In this document: positions 1 through 10,000 of the stretch, in pieces
Numbering within the stretch: position 1 is the stretch's first letter
Layout of the letters: each line of letters starts with the position of its first letter
Source of the DNA: Pseudomonadota bacterium
GTDB lineage: Bacteria; Desulfobacterota; Anaeroferrophillalia; Anaeroferrophillales; Tharpellaceae
Assembly (NCBI GenBank): GCA_015486505.1
Contig: WFRP01000285.1
Coordinates: 1-19,696 of the forward strand
Reading direction: 5' to 3'
DNA length: 19,696 nucleotides
Notes under the pieces: model-generated
Seen by the model: the letters and a program-made list of their open reading frames with translations, nothing else
The model's database searches: none
Told to the model about the DNA's origin: nothing
Position numbers and translations under genes: made by a program

Positions 1-58
1 ATTAGACAACGAGCTCAAAATCTGATAGGTGAAATTATTGGTGGTCAAGAAAGTCCTC

Positions 59-75
59 TTGGGGCTCTGCCCCAA
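59..75. repeat. GC-rich hairpin, REP-like
   Basis: A perfect 7-bp inverted repeat (TTGGGGC, loop TCT, GCCCCAA) followed by a C/G-rich tail. Short GGGGC-N-GCCCC hairpins of this kind are common dispersed intergenic repeats in proteobacteria. No U-tract adjoins it, so it does not look like an intrinsic terminator. Only one copy lies in this window, so its repetitive nature cannot be shown here. Positions 1-58 hold nothing I can support. Confidence 0.4.
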
Positions 76-110
76 ACCCCGGGATTTATCGCTTTGTGAG
101 CTGCCGGATG

Positions 111-144
111 AAAAAAAAAGAAAGGCCGATCAATAAGACCGGCC
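111..144 (-). terminator. Rho-independent terminator, minus strand
   Basis: Read on the minus strand, an 8-bp stem (GGCCGGTC / GATCGGCC, one G-U pair) with a TTATT loop is followed directly by TTTCTTTTTTTTT. This is a strong intrinsic terminator. No minus-strand protein gene ends just upstream, because the neighbouring gene (phosphopantetheinyl transferase) is on the plus strand. It therefore most likely ends the short minus-strand transcript proposed at 111-211. Confidence 0.8.
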
Positions 145-211
145 CATCCGTATAGCTATTCGCATCGGCGCTCAAGTTGCTTCCCAGCATTGCTCTATCC
201 TCCGTGCGAAC
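111..211 (-). ncRNA. candidate small structured RNA, unknown family
   Basis: A transcript of about 100 nt is predicted between a sigma70-like promoter (218-246) and the intrinsic terminator (111-144). Read on the minus strand it can fold into several local hairpins: a CCTTG/CGGAGG pairing at the 5' end, TGCT-GGGA-AGCA with a GNRA-type loop near 180-191, CGC-CGAT-GCG near 162-171, and the terminator stem. A 34-residue reading frame (190 down to 86) starts 8 nt after a GGAGG, but it runs through the terminator and its T-tract. A non-coding RNA, or a leader-type RNA with a ribosome site, is therefore preferred. I cannot assign it to a known family. No expression evidence is available from sequence. 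Confidence 0.4.
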
Positions 212-217
212 AAGGAC

Positions 218-246
218 AGCATAGTGGAAAACACCGTAATTTACAA
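218..246 (-). promoter_or_regulatory. sigma70-like promoter for the small RNA
   Basis: On the minus strand a -35 box TTGTAA (241-246) and a -10 box TATGCT (218-223) are separated by exactly 17 nt. Each matches four of six consensus bases. The start of transcription would be near 211, giving an RNA that ends at the terminator at 111-144. The promoter points away from the transferase gene at 367, so the two are divergent. Confidence 0.4.
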
Positions 247-366
247 CTCAGAAATTTGCTGAGATTTAAAAACTGACACAGAATTTTGAACACTCCCTTA
301 GAACCAAATAGGAACCAAATCGCAAAACAGACCCCAATTAATCAACCAATTTTTGTACCCGTAGAA

Positions 367-1080
367 ATGTACCCGCAACTGCAGCAGTTAACCTCCAATA
401 CTAAACCGACAATTGTCTTTGGTCAATGCCGGATTCCGGTTTGGGCCGAAACTGAGCATTTTGAGCGCGGTATCTCACGTTTACCTGATCATCTACATGC
501 GGATATCAGGCGTTATCATCGTTTAGAGGATCGTTTGTCGCGTCTGGTCACGCGTTTGCTCGTCCAGAAGATTCTCCAAATTTTTGGTTTATGGGGTGAG
601 AGTTCCCTTTCCGGCTGGCGTAAGACCGCTTGGGGCCGGCCGTTTCTTAAGGACAGTATTGTTGATATATCTATCAGTCATGCCGGTTTGTGGGCCGTGG
701 GTGCCGCTGGTTTTAATTGTCGTATTGGTGTTGATGTTGAAGTTTTCCGACCGCTTGATCTAACGATATTTACCCCATATTTTACAACGACTGAGATGGC
801 CCGGGTGCAGACAGCGGCCCAGCCGGTCGCTGAAGCCTTAAATTGCTGGTCGTTACGGGAGGCGATCCTGAAGGCCGATGGCCGGGGTCTGTCTCTGCCT
901 GAAGCCCAGATCAGAGATATTACCGGCCTGCTCACCCCGGCCGGTACGGCCTGGCGGGTTCGTCCGCTGGTATTTGCTGATGGCTGCCTCTATCTGGCCT
1001 GTGATCAGGAAATCGATGCTCTGGACCGATATGAATTTGATTTTCTGGAGCTTGTCAACTCTGAAGTTTTAACCGCTTGA
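367..1080 (+). CDS. Sfp-type 4'-phosphopantetheinyl transferase
   Basis: This enzyme moves the phosphopantetheine arm of coenzyme A onto the conserved serine of carrier domains, turning apo-NRPS/PKS proteins into active ones in the cytoplasm. Family hallmarks are clear: an SISHAG-type substrate loop, the metal-binding GVDVE motif (Asp123, Glu125 counted from the ATG) and WSLREAILKADGRG (Trp161, Glu165, Lys169), spaced as in Sfp. At 237 residues it has a normal length for the family. The start is uncertain. The frame is open from a TTG at 286, which would add 27 low-complexity residues, and neither start has a good ribosome site. I chose the ATG at 367 because the recognisable fold begins about 13 residues later. 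It is convergent with the megasynthase gene and overlaps its 3' end by 26 bp. The three carrier domains of that protein are its likely targets. Confidence 0.93.
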   Translation: MYPQLQQLTSNTKPTIVFGQCRIPVWAETEHFERGISRLPDHLHADIRRYHRLEDRLSRLVTRLLVQKILQIFGLWGESSLSGWRKTAWGRPFLKDSIVDISISHAGLWAVGAAGFNCRIGVDVEVFRPLDLTIFTPYFTTTEMARVQTAAQPVAEALNCWSLREAILKADGRGLSLPEAQIRDITGLLTPAGTAWRVRPLVFADGCLYLACDQEIDALDRYEFDFLELVNSEVLTA

Positions 1081-4000
1081 TAATCTCTTCAAGATGCAGG
1101 CTGAAGGATTTGTCGCTGACCGGGTCGATGCAGCTAAAGACCGGCTGCCGGGTGTAGGCCGGAGAGCGTCTGGCCAGATTTACCAGGATCGGCTGCGGGC
1201 CGATTTCGAGCAGAGCCAGATTTTTATCTGTGAGCAGGGTTTCCAGGCCATCACTGAAACGGACGGTTTCACGCAGGTGACGGGCCCAATATTCGGGTGA
1301 CCCGGCCTGCTCATCGGTGATCAGTTTGCCGGTCAGGTTTGAGATAAAAGGAATTTTTGGCGTCGCACGTTTGCCGGCACTTACCGCTTCCGCCATTCCG
1401 GCCATGGCCGGGGCCATCATCTCCGAGTGAAAGGCGTGCGTTGTGGCGAGTTGGACGGCCTGGATGTTTGCGGTCTGCAAAACTTGCGCTAATTGGTCGA
1501 TTTCAGCTTGCGGACCGGAAACTACCGTCTGTTCCGGGGTGTTGACTGCGGCCAGAGAGAGGCCGTTTTCAAGGAAGTTTAAAACTTCGCTTTCGGGCCG
1601 GGGGATGGCCAGCATGCGGCCGGGCGGCTGCGCGGCCATAAGCTCGCCGCGTTTACAGATCAGTTTCAGGCTTTCTTCAAGGGAGAAAACTTCGGCAATC
1701 GTGGCCGCGACCCACTCGCCGATGCTGTGCCCGATCATGATGTCCGGGACAATGCCGTGCCCGATCACCATCCGGGCCAGAGCGTATTCAAAGGCAAAAA
1801 GCAGCGGCTGGATGAATCGGGTTGAGAGCGGGCCGTTTTCTGTGGGGTTATTTCCGGAATTTTTACCGGGGGCCGAAAGATCCTGCCGCAGCAAGCCGAT
1901 GATATCGAGCCCCAGGTATGGGGCCAGGATTTCGGCGCAGCTGGTAATCTCCTTTTTGAACTGCGGTTCCTGGAAAAGCTCCCGGCTGACCACCGGGGTT
2001 ACACCCTGGCCAGTGAACATGAAAGCGGTGCGGCCGGCTTTTTCTAAAGGACGCTTTTCCCCCCGGTTTTGGCGGGGTTTATTCAGTAAATTGCTCAGGG
2101 CCCGGCGGTCGATTTTACCGCTGGTCAGCAGCGGCCAGCTTTCAACCGCAGTGATGTCGGCCGGGATCATATAGGTCGGCAACAATGTTTGCAGATGGGT
2201 CAGCAGTTTCGCGTCAGTTACCGTTTTTCCTTCCCGATAGATGATAAAGGCGGCCAGGCGCTTATTGTCGGCCGTGTTGCCGTGCGTGATGACCACAGCG
2301 TCCCGCACCCCGGCGTGGCGTTTCAAGACCTGTTCAATCTCGCCGAGTTCAATGCGGAAACCTCTGATTTTAACCTGATTGTCGATGCGTCCGATAAATT
2401 CAAGATTACCGTCCTGACGATATCTGACGTGGTCTCCGGTTTTGTAGATTCGAATTGCATCGGGTTGGTTTGCGCCGATTTTAAAAGTTGTCGGCGACCA
2501 GTAAAGAAAGTTTTTTGCGGTCCGTTCCGGGTCGTTGAGGTAGCCGGTGGCAAGACCTCTGCCGCTGATACAGAGTTCGGCCGGGGCCCCCGGCGGCACC
2601 GGAATCAGGGAGTCTTGGGACCGGCGCAGCAGATGACAGCCGATATTGGCAAATGGTTTGCCGATTTCCGGCGGCCGGGTTTCGGTCGATGTTAAAAAAG
2701 CTCCGGTAGTTGTGACGCTGTTTTCCGTGGGGCCGTACATATTATAGGTTTTAAAAGGGAGTCCGGGAGCCGGTCTGACCCGCAGAGTGTCACCGCCGGT
2801 GTAAAGCATCTTGAGCTCGCAGCGCTCCGGCCATTCCAGTTGGAGAAGCATCTCCATAATTGCGGTTGAGCAGGGGGAAATAGAGATCTTTTGCTCAATA
2901 ATCCAGTCGCGCAGGGCCGGGGGGTCGAACAGCAACTCCTGTGGCACCAGGTGCAAGCAAACTCCCGAACATAGACCCGGCCAGATTTCAATAATCGAGG
3001 CATCGAAAGCCAGCGATGCTGTCTGGGCAATCCGATCGCGGTTGGACATTGCCGCCACCCGGCTGAAATTATCGATCAAATTGAGCAGACCGCGATGGGG
3101 AACCACCACTCCCTTAGGCTGGCCGGTGGAGCCTGAAGTGTAGATTACATAGGCGGGATGGTCCAGGTTGTAAGCGCTTGCGGCGGGCGCGGCTAAGGTG
3201 TTCGCTGGGGTGGTCGATTCCCGGGGCAGGGCTTCAATATTGATGATCTGCAGCCCCTTTTCCGAGTCGTTGCGACAGACATTTTCGATGAAAGCGCAGG
3301 TTTTATCGGTTACCAGAATCTTTTTCAGCCGCGCGTTCCGGATCATAAACCTTAGACGCTCTTCAGGTTGGGTCGGGTCAAATGGGATAAAAGCCGAATT
3401 GTTTTTGAGCACCGCCAGCATCGCCGCCACCGCGGTCGCTGATCTTTCCATGCAGATACCGATAAACTCAGCTGGTTCCGAATCCTGCAGAGATTCTCTG
3501 ACAATATCCGAAAAACGCTCAAGCTCAGCATAAGTCAGTGAACCCTGTGCGCTGATAATTGCCGGGGCGTTCGGGTGTTCGATAACCTGTAGTTTGATCC
3601 GTTCGACCAGCGGGGTGGTAACGGCCTTGCGGGTTTCCCCTTTCCCCCATTTTGCCAGGCGTTTGCGATCATGAAAAGAGATCAGTTGCGTTTCCGTAAT
3701 CGGCCGGTCCCCGCTTTCAGCAACGCTCTTAAGCAGATGGAGAAAACTTCTGATCCACCCTTTGACGCTGTCGGCTGCGAACAGGGCGGTGGCAAATTCC
3801 ATAACCGCGTAGAGTCCGCCGTTACGTTCTTCCATGTAGAGGGAAAACTCGAATTTGGCGATCTCGGATTTAAATTCGAGCCACTCCTGCTGGAGACCGG
3901 GGCTTTGCGGGAGCTCACTTAAAGGGGGCAGCAGGGTGAAATAGGTCTGATAACCGGGATGGTGACTGGCTTCACGTTTAATCTCAAGTTCATCAAGCAG

Positions 4001-7000
4001 TCGTTCAAACGGAATCCTGGAGTGTTGCACAAGTTCCCGGGCGGCGGCCGCGGTTTGCTGCACCTGCTCGGCGAAACTCTTTTCACCGGAAAAATCAAGC
4101 CGTAAAGGCATAATGTGGGCCAGCAGGCCGACGACCGTAGCAAATTCCGCCGGGCTGCGGTTCGCCATCGCGGTGCCGATAACAATATCTTTTTGGCCCG
4201 CGTAGCCGGAGATAAGCAGGCCGAAAGCGGTTGTGAGCAGGTTGTTCAGCGGGGTTTTGAACTCCTGGGCGCGTAACTTGAGCCGGGCTGTCAATGCCGG
4301 CGAAATCTTGAAAGAGATCGAATCACCCGCGAAAGATTGGCGCGCGGGCCGGGCTCTGTCGCTCGGCATTGATGATATCTCGGGCATATCTTTAAGTTTT
4401 TCGCGCCAGAAACTGATTTCTCTTTTGTTGAGGTCGCTATTGAGCAACCGGTTTTGCCAGGCGACAAAATCACTGAAAGTCGCAGTGCGGGCCGGGAGTT
4501 TTGCCTCTACTCCCTTCAGGTTTGCCTGATAGAGCTGAGTCAGCTCCTCAATCATGATGCCGATGGACCAGCCGTCCACGATAATATGGTGACAGGTTAT
4601 GATAAAGCCGTATTCACGAGGGCTTATAATCAGCAACCGGGCCCGACAGAGAAGCCCCTGGTTGAGCTGGAACGGGGTGCTAAGCTCTTTTTTAACCCTT
4701 AAGTTGAACTCTACTGTCCGTTCCGGCTCCGGGATTGGGCTGATATCTTCAATGTGAAAGGGGATTTCAACATCATTAAGAACTTTCATTAACGGGCCGT
4801 TATCACCGTTTTGGAAAATTGTGGTCAACGCCTGATGCCGCCGGGTCAGGGATGAAAATGCATCTCTTAACGCGGTGATATTGAGTTCTCCCTTGAATTT
4901 TAACGCAATCGGCAGGTTATAGACCGGGTTCGGGCCGATTTGCTGTTCCAGTAGCCAGAGGCTTTGTTGCCTGGGGGTTGGTTTAAATTCTTCCGGAGTG
5001 GGCGCTGTTTGTAGACTTGGTTGAGTTACGCCGGTTTCCTTTGTCTCATCTGCTTTGGCGGCGGCGCAGAGTTCGGCAATTGTCGGAGCGGCGAAGAAAC
5101 GGTCAATTGAGAGCCTGACCCCGAACTCGTTGGTGAAACGTGAGAGTGCCTGCAAGGCGATCAACGAATCAGCCCCCAGTTCAAAAAGGTCATCATCAAC
5201 TCCAATCCGGGCAAAACCCAGCAGTTCACTCCAGATTTTTGCCATCAGGGTTTCGGCTGTGCCGGTCGGTTTTTTAAATGGGGTGTTCATCTCCGGTCGG
5301 GCCTGCCGGGTTCCGGTCGGCGCGGAAGCTTGAGTGATTAACGCGGATAATTCCAGGTTTTGCTCCTGGGATCGGGCCCGTTTCAGTTCATGGTCGAGCC
5401 CGGTCGTGCAGATGTAGATAACCGGTTCATCTTTTACCTCCAGGCTGTCGGCAAAAATGGCAACGCCTTCTGCCGATGAGATGCCGTTGGCGATCAGGTT
5501 TTTCAAGGTCTGATCGGGCTTTGGAGGTGCAGAATTTGCGGTTGTTTTCTCGGACAAAGAGAGGTTTCCGGCAACCTTGCGCAGGCAGTAACGTTTGATT
5601 TCAATTAAAATTCGGCCGTCAGGAGCCATGATTGTGATGTCAAAGACCAGGCGCTCGGCAGAACTTTCCGCCGGCAAATAGCGGCTGTAGCTGATGATGC
5701 CGGGGGTAAGCGGGGCGTAAATATCTACTGATCCGAACTGAAAGGGCATAAAGTCGCAGCCGTTTTCGAAATCTGCCAGCATAAACGCGGTGGCCCGGTC
5801 GAGCAGGGCCGGATGCAGCGGCTTAAATTTAAGATCGCTATTGAGATCCGCAGGAAGTTCCATAAATGCCAAAGCTTCGTTTTGGCCGAAACCGGCCTTG
5901 ACCGGAAAATCCCAGCGCCGTCCGGCGTTGATCCTGATACCTTGCGTCAGGTCTACGGAAGTTTCAGCGATATCCCGGCGGCAGCGTTTTTTGATGTTTT
6001 CAAGGTCAGGCCTGGGGGGCAGTGGGGGCGGCTGGTGGATTTGGGCCTGAACATGTTCGATCCAGTTACCGCGCAGTTTTCGATCAGCGCTGTGAATGGC
6101 AAAAACAGCATTTGAGTTTGCGGAGCGCTTACGCGAGATTCCGATTCGTAGATTTACGGAACTGCCGCCTTTTTCGCGGGTGACACTCAGTGGTGACAAG
6201 AGGGTGAAATCGGTAAAGCCGATGGGCCTTAGAGCACTGTTAAAATTGCTTTTATCAAGGCTGCTGTAAGCGAGATCAAGATAGGCAACTCCCGGCAGAA
6301 CGTAATGGTTGTCAATTTGATGTTCACCGAAAGCCCAGTCGGTGGCCGGGGAGAGCGCCTGGGTGTTGATTATTTCGTCCATGGGGTAGGAGCGGACAGG
6401 CGGTAGCGGACGTGATTTTTTGGTGGCTGCCCTGAGCGCACCGACGGCCATGCCCACCTCTTTCCAGCTGTCCCAGGCGATGCTGATGACCCGGCCGCGG
6501 CCGCGGCAGCTTATTGCCATAGCGTCTAAAAAGGCGTTGGCGGCACAGTAGGCAAGCTGGCCGATACCGCCCAAGACACTGTTCAATGATGAGCAGAAAA
6601 CTGTAAAATCAAGTGCGCCCAGGTCAATAATCCGGGCCAGATTCAGAATCGCATCGACCTTGGGACGTAAAACCCGCTCAAGTTCCCGTTCGTCAGTCTG
6701 GGGGATAAGTTTGCCGCCCGCGACCCCGGCGGCGTGGATAAGGCCGTGGATCGGGCCGAACTGGCGGTTGATTCGGGTGATTGCCGTTTGCAGCTGTCGG
6801 CTATCGGCGACATCAGCGGTCGGTGTGATTATAGTGGCACCCTGCTCTTCCCACTGAATAATTTTTCTAATAATTTCGCTGGTTGCTGCCGCTGCTGCCA
6901 GCTCATTGTCGGCCGGGTTGAGTTTTTCGTCGCGTTTTTGCAGCAGTTCAGACCACAGCTTACGTTCCGGCAGGGGGCTTCTTGCGAGCAGGGCGATTTT

Positions 7001-10000
7001 GGGATTGCGGCAGTTGTTGACAATCGCGTCGGCCAGGGTCAGGCCGATACCGCCCCGGCCGCCGTTGATCAGATAAACCCCGTTATCCCGCAAGTGCTTT
7101 TGCCAACTCTCCGCCGGAGCGGGCCGGGCCGGATTCAGGCGGGAAAAGTCCGCTTCCCAGCGCTGGTTGCGGAAAGCTGTGCGGCGGCAGCGGCCTTCAC
7201 CCGCAAGTTCCAATTCCAGCAGGGCCAGGTTTTTAGCTGAAATTTGCTCCCGATTATCGAGTTTAAGGTCAAAAATCCGGCATTCAAGGTTGCGGTACTC
7301 CTGCGGGATTACCTGGGCCGGGCCGTTGACCAGCAGTTTTTCCGGGATTATAATATCATCTTCTTGTACCTGGTAGAGTTCCGAAGCGATGAAAATAAGC
7401 TCAGTATTGAGGTCCCCGGCGCTCTGGTTTAAGGTCTCAAGCAGATTGATGACGGCGGTAAGCGCCATCTTTTTTACATATTGCAGACGCATCCGGGCCG
7501 GGAGCCGGGCTAATGAAGGGAGCAGCGCCAGATGGAGGATGGTCAGACGTGAGGTTGCGGAAAATTGTTTGAATATTGTTTCCAGCCCGGCGGTTACCAG
7601 GGGGTCAGGGGTGCTGTCGGATTTGTCATTATCGAGTGGGTCAAGTTCAAAGCTTATAAGCTCGCTGAAGCGCGGCTCAAGATATTTCAGGATCTGCAGC
7701 TCAACCTGACTGCCGGTATGTAAAATGATTAACGGGGCCGGTTCTATCTCCCGGGAGCGCGGCGCCGGGGCGCGGTGCCATGAGGGTACCGAAAACCAGT
7801 CGCTGATTTTAGTTCGGGCCGCGGGATTGCCGGAGTCAGTGTTGGCGGCGGCTGCGGCCGGCGCCGGGTCGATCCAGTAGCGTTGACGTTGAAAGGGGTA
7901 GAGCGGCAGCGGCAGCCGGGTCCGCTCCTGGCCCGAAAAAAGAGTTTGCCAGTTAACTTCTTTACCCGTCAGCCAATCGGTAAGATAGTGCTTAAGTAAG
8001 GGCTCGTCAACCTGGTGATTGGCAGCGATGCGTTTAGAGTCGTTTTGCTGCAAAAGTGAGGCGGCTTCCTCCAATGAACGGCAGATCACAGCGCTTCGGT
8101 ATTTTTGCAGGCTGCGACCTTGAGCCAGGGTGTAGGATATATCCGCCGGATTAAGATCGGGATGGGCGGCAAAATATCGGCCCATAGCCACGATGAGTTC
8201 ATCCAGAGCTTTACGGGTGTGGGCGGAAAAAGGAAAGATCCAGGGGCCGGGGCCGCTGCTTGACGGGGCGGTTGCCGGGCCCTCTTCAATGATGAGATGG
8301 GCGTTGGTGCCGCCCATTCCAAATGAACTGATTCCGGCCCGGCGCGGCCGGCTGCCGAAATCCCAGTCTATAGTTGCCGCTGGAATGAAAAACGGGGTTT
8401 GTTCTAATTTCAGTTGGGGATTCGGGGTCTGACAATGCAGGGTTGCCGGGATTTTGCGGTTTTTAAGGGCGGCGACGGTTTTAAACAGGGCGGGCATGCC
8501 CGCCGCCGCGTCAAGATGACCGATATTGCTTTTGACCGAGCCTAAGGCGCAGCAACCGCATTGATCACTCTCCTGGCGGAAGGCTTCAGTCAAGGCCTTG
8601 ACCTCAATCGGGTCGCCGAGTCTGGTACCGGTGCCGTGCGCTTCGACATAACTGATATCGGCGGCGGAAACTCCGGCATCAGCGAGGGCGCTCAAGATTA
8701 CGTTCCGCTGCCCTGCAAGGCCCGGGGCCGTAAAGCCGACTTTGGCCGAGCCGTCATTGTTGAGGGCTGAGCCCTTGATTACCGCATGAATTGTGTCACG
8801 ATCTCTAAGGGCCGCCGCCAGCGGTTTCAGGAGTACGGCCCCGACCCCGTTACCACCGACGGTTCCGGCCGCATCTTCGGCAAAAGCCCGGCAGTGGCCG
8901 TCCGGAGAGACGATGCCGTTGGCCTGATAAAGATGCCCCGAGATCTGGGAACTCTGGATCGAGACGCCGCCGGCCAGGGCCATTTCGCACTCGCCGGTCC
9001 GCAGTGACTTGCAGGCCGTATGAATGGCGGTAAGCGCGGTGGAACAGGCAGTATTGATGTTGAGACTCGGTCCGCGCAGATTCAGTTTGTAGGAAGTTTT
9101 GGTCGGGAGAAAATCTTTATCGTTACCCATGGAGAGCTGATAGCTCTCCATAGCATTGCCGAGCCGGTTGCCGGCGGTCAGATTGTTGAGCAGATAGCTG
9201 TTCAGGCTGCAGCCGGCAAAAACACCGATTCGGCCGGAATAACGCAAAGGGTCGTAACCGCCATGCTCCAGGGTATGCCAGGCGGTTTCGAGAAAGAGGC
9301 GGTGCTGGGGATCCATCTCACTGGCTTCGCGCGGGCTGAAGCCGAAAAGTTCGGCATCGAATTTATCAAAATCCTTGAGGGTTCCGAGAGCCGCGATAAA
9401 ATCGGGATGGTCAATCTGGGTCGCAGAAAAACCGGCCTCCAGAAGCTCTTTACGGGAGAAAAAGGTTATTGATTCAACCCCGGCTTCCAGGTTTTCCCAG
9501 AAACTGTCGAGATCTTCGGCTCCGGGCAAGCGTCCGGCCATGCCGATGATGGCAATTTCACCGGTTTCGAATTTCGCGGCTGCCGGTGTGGCGGCCGGGG
9601 CGGTTTGGGGATGGGTTGCTCCGGTACCGGCCAGCGCCCGCGCCTGGGTTGCGACGGTGGGGTAGCGGAAGAGATCAACCACTTCAAGCTGGTCACCGAA
9701 TTGCTCGGTTAAACGGGCATGCAGCCTTAAGATCAGCAGGGAGTGGCCGCCGAGGTCAAAAAAATTATCATGCGGTCCGACCGGGCCACACTGCAGAAGC
9801 TCTCGCCAGATTTCGGCAACGGCCTGTTCGGCAGCGGAAAGCTCTCTCTGCAGGTTGTTTACTTCTCCGGATGATCTGGTCAGGGCAATTCGGGGCAGAC
9901 GTTTTTCATCAATCTTGCCGGCCGCAGTCATCGGAATCTCAGTTATACTGACCAGGCGCTGCGGAACCATGTAGAGCGGCAGTCGGTCCTGCAGGCGGAG

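Noticed and set aside
86..190. Minus-strand 34-residue frame starting MLGSNLSADANSYTDG with a GGAGG upstream
   Set aside because: It reads through a strong intrinsic terminator and its T-tract, so most transcripts would end before its stop; treated as part of a small RNA candidate.
1088..2035. C-terminal domain considered as a thioesterase
   Set aside because: GHSIGEW could suggest an alpha/beta hydrolase, but FTGQG, RGELM and HAFHS are specific to acyltransferases; no thioesterase is present in the window.
1443..2174. Plus-strand open frame of 243 codons
   Set aside because: It lies wholly antisense to the AT and A2 domains of the megasynthase, has no family features, and is a typical shadow of GC-rich coding sequence.
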